Under the pieces are notes generated by a model. The model saw only the letters and a list, made by a program, of their open reading frames with translations. It had not been told where the DNA came from and made no database searches. Source: Topomyia yanbarensis (lineage: Eukaryota > Arthropoda > Insecta > Diptera > Culicidae). Taken from it: a DNA stretch of 64,000 nucleotides. This document shows positions 1 to 11,761 of this stretch, in pieces (positions within the stretch are counted from its first letter, which is position 1; every line of letters begins with the position of its first letter). The position numbers and the translations under genes are program-made. Location of the stretch: NCBI RefSeq assembly GCF_030247195.1, contig NC_080670.1, forward strand, positions 209,052,546 through 209,116,545. The letters are read 5' to 3'.

Positions 1-430
1 AATCAGGATGGATTTCTGTATCAAATGCAGTTTATTTCGCTTTTTTCCGTAGAGGAAAAAAGCACACACGCGGTAAGAACGCGAACGCGATTTATTCACC
101 ACACGCATCGCAGTAGCCGGATCTAAATTGTCTGAACTGAACGGTACACGAGTAGCGAAGCGAAAGAGAAAGAAAGGGGCAAACGGTGATTTGTTTCTCT
201 AGCTACGCGAAAGCTCCGAGTGTGCGATGTCGGCTGAACGCTAGCGCGATGTTCGCGCAGATAGCGGCGCTGTTTTGTCCAGTGTTGGCAGAATGTATAG
301 ATTTATTTGGGGGAGATGCGATTATAATTTTTGCTGTTATACTAATTGTAGATTCTTGTTTAAACAAATTGATATAGATTGGTAGCTGGTAAAACTAGTG
401 AAATTAATTCAAAATATTCTTCTTAATAGA
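1..430 (+). repeat. Diverged dispersed repeat, copy 1 (truncated by window start)
   Basis: This stretch resembles 7570-8390 in the same orientation. Shared blocks include 'tttatttcgctt', 'agaggaaaaaagcacacac', 'cgcatcgcagtagccggatc', 'actgaacggtac', 'gcgaagcgaaag', 'aaagctccgagt', 'gcgatgtcggctga' and 'ccagtgttggcaga'. Copy 1 lacks about 370 bases that copy 2 carries between the 'gcgaagcgaaag' and 'aaagctccgag' blocks. No convincing protein is encoded; the small open frames here do not agree between copies. The family is not recognised. It could be a nonautonomous transposon or a piece of a longer one. Confidence 0.7.
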
Positions 431-1633
431 AAAATACTTCGAGTTTTGCTAAAATTATAGTTCGCAAAAATTCGGATAATGTACTGTCATCCAAACTAAA
501 TATAAATATTATTCACACAGCAGATTCGAACGACATTATTGCTTTTACAGGAAAGTTTGATGATTTTAACAATCTTTAAAATAGCCACAGCCGTATGAGA
601 AGAAATTATAGTACTCAACCAATTGAAAATCATTTTTTCTGACAGAGTAATGATGTTAAGCAATTTTCAGAAAGGGGTACATCATGGGATGAATACTGCT
701 GCTGATAGGCAGTATCAATTACAATTTTTTAAGTGTTCTTGCAAGTCTACAATGATCAGATTTTAATAGTTTTCATAAATATACTTTTCAGATTCTCGAT
801 TACTAGAAAAAGATTTTGTCATTGGGCAGAAAATTGATTAAACGACACAATTTGGCGCTCCAAACACCATCTACTATCGGCACAAAATGGAACAAATTGA
901 TTGAATTCTGCCTAACGAGCCCGGTCAGAAATTCAAAAGTGGTATCTCATGTAAATTTCTACTCCGTAGCGCTGTGAATGATGCGATTAAACAAAAACAA
1001 ATAAAATATTGATCCACAACAATTCTCATGATTTAGAGCGCGTTACTAAAATTAATTGCGCTTAAGCTACATGCGTATGCGATTCGTTGCTAAAAAAAGT
1101 GATGATTTTTTTAGCAAATCCATAATATTTTCAAAAATGGAGAACGACGAATATTCGGTAGTTCTTTACAAATTATCACGCCTTGGTGCTTCTGTATAAC
1201 TGCTGGTTTGGCTTGACTCGTATCTAACTGGTGTACCTGTTTTCCACTGCGCTTTCCAACGCGTCTGAAATTTCTTAAGGCAGCAATCTCGATTCCATAT
1301 TGTTTATTCTATTTTTCAACAATGAAACGCTGCCTCTACAAGATGAAAGATGTATTCAATTTTGAGTAGATTCTTGTAGGTTTGCTATCAAAATTCGCAG
1401 CTTTTTTCAAGTTGTTCAAATTAAAGTTAATTAAAAATAAAATTCGTTAAGTCTACTTGGCAGGTGATAAATCGAATTACAAATACAAATATGGTAGAAA
1501 CGAAATATAACGATTCCAAACTTGCTAAGTTAATCGATTTGCGAACGTCTTGTTAGCAACGAATAGAATATGGGTATGGTTTACGCGATAAAATAATTGC
1601 ACTAATTAAGCTACTGTTTGGAAATATGCTTAG
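431..1633. other. Gene-free AT-rich stretch
   Basis: No exon, RNA gene or recognisable repeat was found. The DNA is AT-rich with no long open frames on either strand. The last bases, ATGCTTAG at 1626-1633, are the left target-site duplication of the element that follows. Confidence 0.5.
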
Positions 1634-2968
1634 TAGACTGTCCAGAAAAATGATGAATTTTTGAGAACTCGATCGGCCCACCCCTGAGTCGATTCCTAGT
1701 CTCACCAGGAGTACTTGCACCAAATTTGAAGCAAATCGGACAAGTCTAACTACCGGAAAAACGTGCCTGAAGTTTGTATGGCATTTTTCAACAATTTACA
1801 TGGAGAAAACCCACTAGTTCGTACTTTCGCCGCTAGGAAGCACTGTATGCATCGTATTATCACTGTAAGTGAAAATAAGAAAGATAATTTAATTGTCTAC
1901 AACTTTGCCGTAGACTGCTAGTCAATCTGGCTTTGGTAAAAGAAGTTATTAAACTTTTAACGAAGTGATGTCTGAGGCAGTTTTGCACGGGGCCTAGCAG
2001 TGCAAGGTTGTGTATCAGTACTCGATTCCCGCGAGCTATACAATTTTGTGAACTAATCGTTAGATTTAGCTGATTAGTATGTTTACAAGAATTGTAGTAA
2101 ATAATACGAGTTCTGTTTTGGTTGGAATATTTTAGTTCCATCTGTGACTGCATAGAGGGCACCAACACTAACTTTACATAGAAAAGAGATAGAGTATCAA
2201 GATGTTCGGAAGAAATACTGGAAATTTTCTGTTCTATAACTTTGTAGAAGACACCAAATTTCTATCTCTCCGTTCACAAGTTAGTGTTGGCGCCCTCTAT
2301 GCGGTAACATGCGGAACTGAAATTTTCTAATCAAAACATGACTCGCATTATTTACTATAATTCTTCTTAACACAGCATTGAGCTAAACCTAACGATTTTT
2401 TCACAAAAATGTTTAGTTTGTGTGAATCGAGTACTGATAGACAACCATGCACTGTTAGGCCCCGTGCAAAACTGGCTCAGACATCACTTCGTTAAAAGTT
2501 TAATAACTTCTTTTATCAAAGCCGGATTGACTAGCAGTCTACGGCAAAGTTGTAGACAATTTTTTATTATTTTGATTATAGAGGTTTTAGCCTTAGGGTC
2601 ATTCGCCTCTTTCCGGGTTAGAGAAATCTCTTTTGGAAAAATCTCTAACCCTATGTGCGGGGTTGGGAATCGAACCCAGGTGAGCTGCGTACAAGGCAAT
2701 CGATTTACCAACTACGCTATGCCCGTCCCCTTGTAGACAATTAAATTATCTTTCTTATTTTCACTTACAGTGATAATACGATGCATACAGTGCCACCTAG
2801 CGGGTTTTCTACATGTAAATTGTTGAAAAATCCCATACAAACTTCAACCACGTTGGTCCGGTAGCTAGACTTGTCCGATTTGCTTCAAATTTGGTGTAAG
2901 TACTCCTGGTGGGACTAGGAATCAACTCAAGGGTGGGCCGATAGGGGTCATTTTGTCCTGTCACTCTA
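1634..2968. mobile_element. Palindromic (foldback) hAT-like MITE
   Basis: The two halves are diverged inverted copies. The block around 1672-1730 (cggcccacccctgag, caccaggagtact) returns reversed at 2893-2940. The block at 1856-1960 returns at 2520-2775, and the block at 2095-2175 returns at 2278-2360, with a centre near 2220. The ends are TAGACTGTCCAG at 1634 and the complement of TAGAGTGACAGG ending at 2968, close to the YARNG start typical of hAT ends. The 8-base repeat ATGCTTAG lies immediately outside both ends (1626-1633 and 2969-2976), the target duplication length of hAT elements. There is no transposase. Without its SINE insertion the element is about 1.15 kb. Confidence 0.82.
2562..2730 (-). 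mobile_element. tRNA-derived SINE, copy 1 (inserted in foldback MITE)
   Basis: Read on the minus strand, this has a pol III A-box-like 'tagcgtagttggtaaatcg' and a B box 'ggttcgattcc' spaced as in a tRNA gene, followed by a non-tRNA body and an A-rich 3' end (the T-rich + strand at 2561-2573). It is flanked by the perfect 12-base repeat ttgtagacaatt at 2550-2561 and 2731-2742, a target-site duplication from LINE-type priming. The matching site in the other palindrome arm (about 1891-1902) is uninterrupted and shows the empty site. Other copies of the family lie at 31774-31920 and 41114-41260. It is a SINE rather than a working tRNA because a body and tail follow the tRNA part. Confidence 0.88.
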
Positions 2969-2976
2969 ATGCTTAG

Positions 2977-4077
2977 CTTCGGTAAACTGCCCGTAGTTGC
3001 ACTTCGTCATTGACCGAGTGAATGAAAATGCCCAATGAACTAAAAAATGATGCTTGGGAAAATCATTCTCACTGTGTATCTGTGATTGACTCAGATATTT
3101 TCATAAAATGGTCAGTAGCTACGCCGGCCGCGTCCAATGCTCTTCTACCGGGGAAGGGAAGGAATGTTAGTTCGACACTCGTTGTTGATGGAAACAGAGA
3201 CAACCTATGCATCTCCACGAGCATCACAGGAAAGGAATTTATGTTAGTAGGAGAGGGAAAAGATTGGATGATGACTTGGTAGACAATACGATCTTAGCAA
3301 TATGCACGAAGGACGATTGCGATTAATTTCCGAAAATTTTTATCGAACAACGTGAATTCCGGGCAGTCTGCCATCGCAAGTGTTTCTTTTTAGTTATACT
3401 TCAACGATCTTTTTCCGCTTTTTTTAATTTTATTCTTGCATTAGTTTTCAGTTTTCGTTTAACTTGAGCGTAAAAGTACAAATTATTCGCGAACAATTTA
3501 ATCGAAGGTCGTAAACAAACCAAAGCTACAACAGGAAACTATCGATTTTATTCGTGAAAATAATATGAAATAATTTTGAGCGGCCTAAAATACGCAAAAA
3601 ATACACTAGCAGCTCCACGTACGCCTCATTTGTCGGCATGCGGCCACAGATCTTACCGGATCTTCACCAATGCCGCTTCCGTTCGAAACGAAACTTAGCT
3701 AGACTCCAACCGCAACTGATGTCAAAATGTACGAAACCATACCCAGCTCCGGGTTTAAGTAAAAACGACACAAGGCGTCTCTTACCCCGGTTGGCATTGC
3801 GGGGAGGTAACGGATAGGAGTTCTGTATTAGAGGTGAATGGTAACAAAGTGTGTTGCGCAAATACAACTTTCCCAACCAATTTGATTGACGCGTATCTTC
3901 CGATATTGTTTGGAAATATGAACCAAAAATTCGATGATTAAAACGAAAATAGACAACTTGATACTCGGGCTTTTCATGGTGTTATAGTTATAGCTACTCC
4001 AGTGAATTGTGAATTTTGTTTTAAAACGGTTACTTTAGCTAATTATGCTAATTACCAAGTATGCAAAACACATATTA
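2977..4077. other. Gene-free stretch
   Basis: No supported gene. An open frame at 3022-3282 (+, 86 codons) has no recognisable domain and no splice or context support, so it is not called. The rest is AT-rich DNA without visible repeat structure. Confidence 0.45.
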
Positions 4078-4305
4078 GGGACCATTCATTAATTACGTAA
4101 CGCAAAAATTTCGCAAGATTTACTTTCCCTCCCCCCATGTATTAAATTGTCACAAATTTCTTTGCCCCCCCCCTCCCCTATTACGTGTCAAATAAAAAAA
4201 AAATTCTTCAGTAAAACGTAACTTTCTAGTTTACTCCCCCTCTCCCACTTGTCACAACTTGTCGAACTCCCCCCCCCCCCCCTAAACGCATTACGTAATT
4301 TAATG
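4078..4305. mobile_element. Short inverted-repeat element with 'attacgtaa' ends and poly-C runs
   Basis: The left end reads 'gggaccattcattaattacg' and the right end 'gcattacgtaatttaatga', which are imperfect inverted repeats. The interior has several C-rich homopolymer runs (4131-4137, 4166-4177, 4269-4282) and 'tattacgtgtcaaat'. Short elements beginning GGGACCAT(C/T)CAT..ATTACGTAA are widespread in insect genomes (recalled, not searched). No coding capacity. Confidence 0.6.
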
Positions 4306-5429
4306 ATTTTTTTACTTCAATTTTGAACAAATCGGTTAATGAGAACTCGAGGTATACTGGAACTTCTGAACAATGAATATATTTTTCTTATAAATCCGAG
4401 ATAAATGATGAGAATGTATCTATCTATCTATCTTACTTCTATCTTCTTGCTCATCACAAGGACTCCGTTGCGAATATCCGAGAATATGTTCAATTGTGAA
4501 TTGGCCTAAGATGGAGCTGTCGAATTGCACAAAAAGTTTTTTATGTTGCAAGCGATCTGTATTTTTTTTATTAAATCTGGAACCGTCTACCAACAAATCT
4601 ACATTTACGAATACCTCCAAAAGTGACTTCTTGAGGTCTCATGAAGGCCTGACACTAGCTTTATGATACTTTTGCTTTCCTAAATAATGATAAAAATCTC
4701 AATATTCCAGAACTTCACTTTGTCAGAAAATGTAGGGCCATCGAAAGCTAAAACTTCGTAAAATCGCACTCCTGGTCGTTTCTTCAAAATCATCCAGTGC
4801 AGTACTCTACGCCACTCGTTCGAATTTGCACCGCTCATATGGTAGTCGGTATTTGCTAGCATTTCTGTTCTCCCATCCATTCTTCTTCTGGATCACCGAG
4901 GGATCCCCTGTCGTAGTGTTTATTATATTTGTTACTCATAATAAACATCTCGTTTGCAATTGGTATTTAACCCAATTATGGGAACGTGTCTGATAGGTAA
5001 AGTGGAGATGCCAACTTGTCATTAACATTTCGCAGTGAATTTTTTCACATTCATTTGGGATATCTTTTATACATTTGTACGCTTCCTTTGTGTTGCAAAC
5101 TTTGAAAATGATTATTGAAGTGTTAATAAGAAGCATTACTCCCGATGGCCGGCTGTTCGGAGTTCAAATTGTTCGTTTCGAATTCTCGGTAATTGATCGC
5201 GAGCGACTTCGTACATATTTCTTAGATCATATTGTCTATAGATGAATAGACCTCTATCATATTCCACGCGGCTTTATCCTTTCATAACGCCCCACGGAAG
5301 AATAGTTTTTAAAATGCCTATTTGAATGGATTTATATTTCTACTGGAGTCCGCACATCTGAAAACTTTGATCTAAAAAGAAAAGACAAAGCGCGTGAGTA
5401 CTTAGCTAAATCACAATATCTACCAAGAT
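4306..5429. other. Gene-free stretch with a short TATC microsatellite
   Basis: A short (ATCT)n run lies at about 4418-4434. Three 66-codon open frames on the minus strand (4420-5136) show no domain or shared similarity and are taken as chance. Nothing else was recognised. Confidence 0.45.
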
Positions 5430-5729
5430 ATATTCTGATTCATTTCCCTACCTACTAACACCAATCCTATCCTGCGACACTTGTGGATGATGCAGAGAAT
5501 TCCTCGGTCACAAGTGTTGAACTAACATTCCTTCCCATCCCAAAATTGAACTGCATAGGCGTAGCCATCTACGTTATTGATTATACTACAATCTTAGTCT
5601 CTTTAGGGTGCACGTTGAGTATGATGAACTACTCCCAAATATCATACAATTGGTTCAATATGCAATTTCAACAGGCTTTGATCAATCACGGGAAACTCAC
5701 GGGCGGTCAACTAAGCTAAGCTAAGCTAA
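5430..5729 (+). mobile_element. Probable 3' end of a non-LTR retrotransposon with (TAAGC)n tail
   Basis: The segment ends in a short tandem run of CTAAG/TAAGC at 5711-5729, the type of simple-repeat tail left by several LINE clades instead of poly(A). The preceding 250 bases look like LINE 3'-untranslated DNA and contain only a 78-codon open frame (5483-5719) that runs into the tail, so it is probably not a gene. The reverse transcriptase is missing, so the clade cannot be told. The 5' truncation point near 5430 is a guess. Confidence 0.5.
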
Positions 5730-7569
5730 TTGTAGGTACGCTTCCTTGAATCGCAATGGCTTTAGTTAGTGATGATGAATCGTGTAAATTTCGACATCGA
5801 AGATCTTGAATGAATAACCAATTTTATGCTCAATGCAGTGCTACATGTTATTTCGGTCAGCGCTAATGGTAAACTTCTTCAACTAAATTTGTAGCACAAG
5901 GTTTGAACCTGCTAATGGATGAGTTGAGATACATTTAGACTTATTTTGAGTTTTAGGAAAGTTCCTAATTTGTCAACAGAAGGACGAATCTTGCGCTGAT
6001 TAAAATTAATCGGCATTGTGAGAATTCGCACCAGGTCAATTATTTAATATTCACACGGTACTCGTAGCAGGAATATGAACAATGATTCTGTGCTTTATAG
6101 ATTTGTAAAAAAAATCTTCGTGCGCTTGATAGTATTAGTTAGCCCCGTACGATAATGCACTTAGAGTAATCGCCCCGGGCAAAGACCAAAAGCAACCTAA
6201 CACTCAAATTGTAAAGGTTTGGTTTTGCAGAGTTTCGGATTCTCCTCGTCATTAACCTAAACGCCAACTTAATGCTAGTTAGATTAGTTCAAACCAGCAC
6301 AAAATTGGCGCTATTTAGACACTAAAATCCAATCAGTCACACGTTTGCCATGAACAACCGTGTGGTATCGAGTTATGTGATAATTCAAATTGTATTTAAA
6401 TTTACTGGTGCCAGATTCTCAAAATAATTCTTTTTCTGTTCGAACTGTGTTGAAGCGTCTGGAGTAACGGATGGACGAGTTGCTGAATCTATAAATTCGC
6501 TTATCCGAGTCGGATAACAAAAAAATCAAAAATCATTGATTCAAAATTGATATGGTTTCGAGGTAGATGTAATCATCAGTTCTGTCGATCATGTTTACAG
6601 AATTAAATTCGCCTTGTGACATTCTTGTATTTATTACACAAACGCTGTATACCGAAAGCACTTTATTCTCCAATTTTTAATGTGTAGATCTTAATCTATG
6701 ACAGCAGCCGATCAAATAAACCTAGAATATTTACAATAGTTTGAATGCAAAAGAAGATGAAAAGACAGTTGAAGTCTAAATAATTAGATTTTATCAGCTT
6801 TCATTATTATTGCAAAATCATATTTCGTCGCCAACTGAAATGTGCCTGGAAGCACTGCTTCACCAATAGTGAAATTCATTTACTTACAACTGCAAGGTAA
6901 GGCTCCAGCTACGAACCTTATTTATTTTTGTGAGCAAATCTTGCCTAAAACATGAGTTACAGCTGTTTATAGATCACATGGGCATGAAGCCGTTAAACAT
7001 TTAAAAATAACGTAATTATCACACTAACCTCCAGTTTTATGAAGTCCTCACCCGTAAACACTTTCCGTGTCACGGCTTGCTTTTTACCGGATACCACTTC
7101 TTAAATGAACTTTCAGCTTAGAGAATTGCACTGTATCATTGAGAAACACTACCTGCTTATACAAAGTGAACATTTTTACTAACAGAAAGCTTCTACACTC
7201 ATTTTTGCACTGACGAAAGCGATCCCTTTGAAACGAAACCACGGATTGAACTTTTTCTTCCGATTGCAGAGGCACATTTCTTACAAGATGGCCACCAGCA
7301 AACTTTCTGCCGCTAATTATCGGCAAAAAAGCACAAATTGCTTGAATATAGCTCCCACTTCCCTATAAGACTTTTCACGATCACTTTTTGTACCGATGAA
7401 AGCAGCCCTGATGCACTGATTATACCGATTTTAGACCTGATCTTAAAAAAAACTACCAGCAGCAGCAACATTCTCACTCGTGATTTCTTCATTGACCGGT
7501 CGAACTAAAAACTACTAGGCAAACCTAGCATTTATTGTCACGGAACGATCGCGAGTTGAACGAAGAATC
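5730..7569. other. Gene-free AT-rich stretch
   Basis: About 1.8 kb without a supported gene, SINE or inverted repeat. The only open frame of note (7084-7326, minus, 80 codons) has no recognisable domain. Confidence 0.45.
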
Positions 7570-8390
7570 CATTTTGCTATTAAACACGATGCATTTCTTT
7601 CAAAATGCTTCAATTTATTTCGCTTCTTTTCCTGTAGAGGAAAAAAGCACACACACGCGACGAGAACGACTGCGAAACAATACATCGCACGCATCGCAGC
7701 AACCGGATCTAAGCCGACTATGGACTGAACGGTACGCGAGTCGCGAAGCGAAAGAAAGAGTGACAAAGAGGCTTTGCTTCTCACAGCCCCGTGAAAACTG
7801 TTTGTTGCCTGAAGCTGCCACCAAATGCCAGTAGCGCTAGCTACGTTTCAAATGTTCAAGGTCTGTTCACATGAACTGTATAACACTGTTTAAAAGTTGG
7901 ATTCAAAACAAGTAATTAATAACAATATATGAGAAATTACGCTTTCTCTTGCATCGCTTCTTCTCCACAAAATCCGAACGCTTTTTTCGCCTGAGTGCTA
8001 GTTAAGCACATCAAAATGAGGTTTGTTTGCATTCGATAAGTTTCAGGTCGAGTTAACAACATTGGCTCGTAGCGATGTGAATGTTGCTTAAAGCGTGTTC
8101 GCTGTCATTTTTGACAACTAGCCGAGCCAGAAAGCCAGCTTATGTTGGCTTCACTCATTTTTCAAAGAAACGTCAAAACATTCACCCTCTTGGCTTCTCA
8201 AGCCAAACAAAAGCTCCGAGTACGCGATGTCGGCTGATCGCTCGCGCGACAGTCGTGAAGATAGCGAAACTTTTTTAACCAGTGTTGGCAGAGTGTGTGC
8301 ATTAATTTTGTATTTAATGCGGTAGCTAACTGTAGATGTTTGGTAAAAATAGTAAAAATTTGTTTTCATTCTCTTGTGAGGTAGTAGATA
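7570..8390 (+). repeat. Diverged dispersed repeat, copy 2 (longer copy)
   Basis: Second copy of the repeat at 1-430. It shares 'tttatttcgctt', 'agaggaaaaaagcacacac', 'cgcacgcatcgcagcaaccg', 'gactgaacggtac', 'gcgaagcgaaag', then after an extra 370 bases 'aaagctccgagt', 'gcgatgtcggctga' and 'ccagtgttggcaga'. The overlapping open frames on both strands at 7515-7834 are shadows of the repeat and are not conserved in copy 1. The element class is unknown. Confidence 0.7.
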
Positions 8391-8584
8391 TAGAATTGGT
8401 TAATATATTGTAACATAAAAATACCATTTTTTCTTAAACTTTTTAAAGCATACATTTGTTTAGTTGTTTTTACAACAACCAGTTGCATCATTGATTTTGA
8501 TCATAGCTTTTGCAGGTAGCTATGAACATTTTATCGATCTATAAAATCGTCACTTGCGAGTGTATAAAGTATACAAAAAATACT

Positions 8585-8885
8585 TCGGGTTGTTCGAGGA
8601 GACTTCAAATTTGCATTTATTCTAAATTTTAGACTAGACTTCAAATTTTAAGATTGGACTAGAAGGCTTGACTTCAAATTGGTTGGACTGCAATAAACTG
8701 AATACAAGATTTTAAGAATAAACTATGTTTTAGATTTTAAATAGAACTTTAGATTTTGCGACAAGTCGTTAGACTATTTTTTATACTAGATTTCAGGCGA
8801 CATCAGAACGAACTTCAAACTAGTCTTTGGACTAGTTTTTAAAGATATGAAGACTAAATTTTAGACTAGAGTCAGCATCTAAAAA
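8585..8885. repeat. Degenerate minisatellite around TAGACTTCAAATTTTAGACT
   Basis: The motifs 'gacttcaaatt', 'ttttagact', 'actaga' and 'ggactag' recur many times with varied spacing across about 300 bases (for example near 8602, 8638, 8681, 8732, 8788, 8811 and 8860). It looks like an old tandem repeat blurred by substitution. No coding potential. Confidence 0.65.
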
Positions 8886-9331
8886 GCTGAACTTATTGGC
8901 GAGGCAAAACCTCCTATTTGAACCAAACGATTTATTATCAACAAAATATAGCAATGGACAATTGTTTTTTCAATTTCTCAAAATATAAATTACTGTTACT
9001 TAATTAAAAACTAGCCGATTGAAAAAAAGATTACCCACCAAACACTTTCAGGAATTCTTTCTCATGGAGTTATGCTCATTTGAATTTTTAATCTGATTTA
9101 CATAAAGCAACATAACCACAAACCAACGAAACCACAGGCATTCTCGACGAATTTGGTTCCAGCTCTCATTCTGACAGCCCTATCGTCGACAGAGTTCGCA
9201 ACCCTGCCAACGTTAGTCTCTGCCCGATTCTTGTCAAACCTTTTTATAGTTCTGCATTTCTTAAAACCCTAACTAATCTTATTGAACCCCCCGGCCTCGG
9301 TCTCGACCCCTGGCAAACTAATAATCTCTAG

Positions 9332-11223
9332 GTGAACGCCCGTACAAATGCCACCTGCCGGACTGCGGTCGTGCGTTCATTCAGCTGTCGAACCTGCAGC
9401 AGCACTTGCGCAACCACGATGCCCAAGTCGAGCGGGCCAAGAGCCGACCGTTCCATTGCAATCTGTGCGGTAAAGGATTCGCCACCGAGTCCAGCCTACG
9501 AACGCACACTTCCAAGGTGAGTTGGTTGTCGTCGTCCAGGCAGATTCGAGTAAACGTTCGTTTTCTTCTCTCTTCTAGGAACTTCAACTACATCTCGGTG
9601 TTCTGCAGCAACATGCTGCTTTGATTAGCAACTCGAACAGCGTGACGTGCAATGTCTGTAGCAAGATCTTCCTGGGCGTGGACGCCCTCAACGAACACAT
9701 CAAGTACTCGCACAAAGAAGTGGCTGGTGGGTATAATTGTTTGAATAGTGGAATTCCGTTGCAATGCAATTACCCAAACCCAGATTTCAAATTTAAACCT
9801 TTGATTTCTCCACCACTACAGTGAAGCGAAGAGTAGCGAACCATCCGTGTCCGATGTGCGGTAAGCACTACGTCAACGAGGGCTGCCTGCGGAAGCACCT
9901 GTTGACGCATCCACGAACGGCCGGAGCCGGGCCTCCCTTCCGCTCCAATCTACAGATGTGGCCCTGCTCGGTGTGCCAGGCTGTGTTCACTCACGAATCC
10001 GGTAAGTGCTGTCCGTCTGTTTGTCCATCCGGAACTGCTTCATATTAACCGACAACACCATTCTAGGTCTCATCACCCACATCGAGCACATGAAGATGGA
10101 TCCGAAGCACCAGTTTGCCGCCCAGTACATGTTCACCAAAGCGGTCGTTGAGCAGCGCGAGAAGGAATCCAATGCGCTCGGGTTGGGAAGCAGCGGTTCG
10201 CATCCGATGATTTCGGTGAAGGAGCTGACGCAGAATAGTATTTCACCGTTGAACTATTCGGAGAACTCGTCGACTATGGGATCGGAAAAGAATGGCGAAG
10301 GTGGCGGAGGTGGTGGCGGAGGAGGTGGACCCGGAAGCTTTGAGAATCATCGGTTAACGAATGCGGCGGCAGCTGCGGCTGCCGTTGCCAGCGGTCACGG
10401 CAATCCGTTCGGGATGGTACCCGGTGATAACAACAACAGTCAGTTTTCGCGTATGATGATGCTACAGGAGCCGAAGTTCGACCCGGATTTGATGTTACCG
10501 ACGGATGGGACTTCGTCCGCCGTACAGGCAGCAGTCGTCAACTTGGCTACGGCGATGCGCATAGGACAAAGCTTCAAAAACAATTCGATCCACGGGGATC
10601 ACCTTGGCCAACCGAGCATGGGACCGCTGAAGAAGAAGAGCAATTTTATCAATTTTAACGAAATGAAGTACCCACTGGCGAATCGACAGAACTACTCATC
10701 GGTCGATTCGCCGGTTGGTGCCGGCGGTGGAGGTGGTCTCGGTTCGGGTCCGAACCCCTGCGGTCCATCGTCCGAGACGGCCATCCGAATTCAGCAGGCG
10801 GAAGCGATTTTAAGATCTCAAGCGGAAGCGGCTCTTCGGCTGGCCGTTTCACAGGCTCAAGCCGTAGTGTCCTCCAATGCCGGAGGAGGAGGTGGCGGCG
10901 GTGGTGGGCATGTTAGCAGCCACATAGGACACTTGGGGAATCACCCGTTGATGGGCAGGTGCAATGATGAGAATCGATCAAACGAAAATTGTCCCCCCTT
11001 TGATCCGCACGGGGATCAACTGAGGGCGGTCATGAGAGAACATCACGCTCACCAACAGCAGCTGCAACAGCAGCACCAGCAGCAACTTCAGCAACAGCAA
11101 CAACAGCAACAGCAGCAGCAAAATAACGATGAGTGCCATCAATACTCGCAGAGTCCGGTGCCGAGGAACGGGCTGGACCTTACCGACGAGTTCCTAAAAA
11201 GTGAAAACGTACTGAAAGGGTGA
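9332..11223 (+). CDS. dati: C2H2 zinc-finger protein, datilografo-like; last four exons
   Basis: A probable nuclear DNA-binding regulator. Exons are 9332-9516, 9579-9726, 9822-10001 and 10067-11223 (stop TGA). Every junction has AG/GT borders and phases agree, giving about 556 visible codons. The frame opens inside a linker, (G)ERPYKCH, so upstream exons exist but were not found here. Fingers in order: CHLPDCGRAFIQLSNLQQH; CNLCGKGFATESSLRTH, whose second histidine is displaced past an exon junction; CNVCSKIFLGVDALNEH; CPMCGKHYVNEGCLRKH; CSVCQAVFTHESGLITH. The last exon adds Gly runs, an Ala run, AEAILRSQAEAALRL and a long Gln tract. The finger sequence and order resemble Drosophila dati as I remember it. 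The first finger also recalls ZNF384/362 and rotund/squeeze relatives. The coding prediction is solid, while the symbol is less sure. Confidence 0.8.
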
Positions 11224-11474
11224 GAGTAGATGTAAATTTTGATGCCATATTATATTTAATTTAAATCAATACAAATCAATGGGACGAAGAGGAGACAAGC
11301 GGCAAATACGGTGCAAGAGTTAGTAGAGGAATTAGGTACGAGAAGGTGGAATAGGGGGAGGGGGATGGGATGAGAAGGTTCGAAGGAACAGAGGATAACC
11401 GAAAACCTACACATTTGATTATTATACGATAATCTGGGACTTGAATGTGTGAATCAATAACTAAATGATAAAAT

Positions 11475-11480
11475 AATAAA
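11475..11480 (+). terminator. Candidate poly(A) signal of the zinc-finger gene
   Basis: An AATAAA hexamer lies about 250 bases after the TGA stop of the zinc-finger gene. A second AATAAA is found near 11799. Which one is used cannot be told from sequence. Confidence 0.45.
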
Positions 11481-11761
11481 AACTGATGCATTATGCCATA
11501 TTATAAAGTAGGCGGGGTGTGTGTGTGTACTTGATTCATATCACAGCGAAGAGTTGCCCTGGGAACTGTTTTGTTCGCCTACTTGTGAGTGTCTAGCAGT
11601 GTTCGAATTTCAAGGCTCATTTCCAATGCAATATAAGACTTCATTCATGTGTTCGAATTTTTTCTTTTGGATTTTGGTTAAGTATCGTCTTCGTACAGGA
11701 GCGGATATTGCGGTGAAAGAGTCATTGGAAATTGTAATAATTATTTATTTTTAACCGTTAT

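Noticed and set aside
2640..2730. Functional tRNA gene
   Set aside because: A and B boxes are present, but the acceptor and anticodon stems do not fold cleanly and a SINE body, A tail and target duplication follow.
3022..3282. 86-codon plus-strand frame
   Set aside because: No domain or conservation evidence; isolated in repeat-rich DNA.
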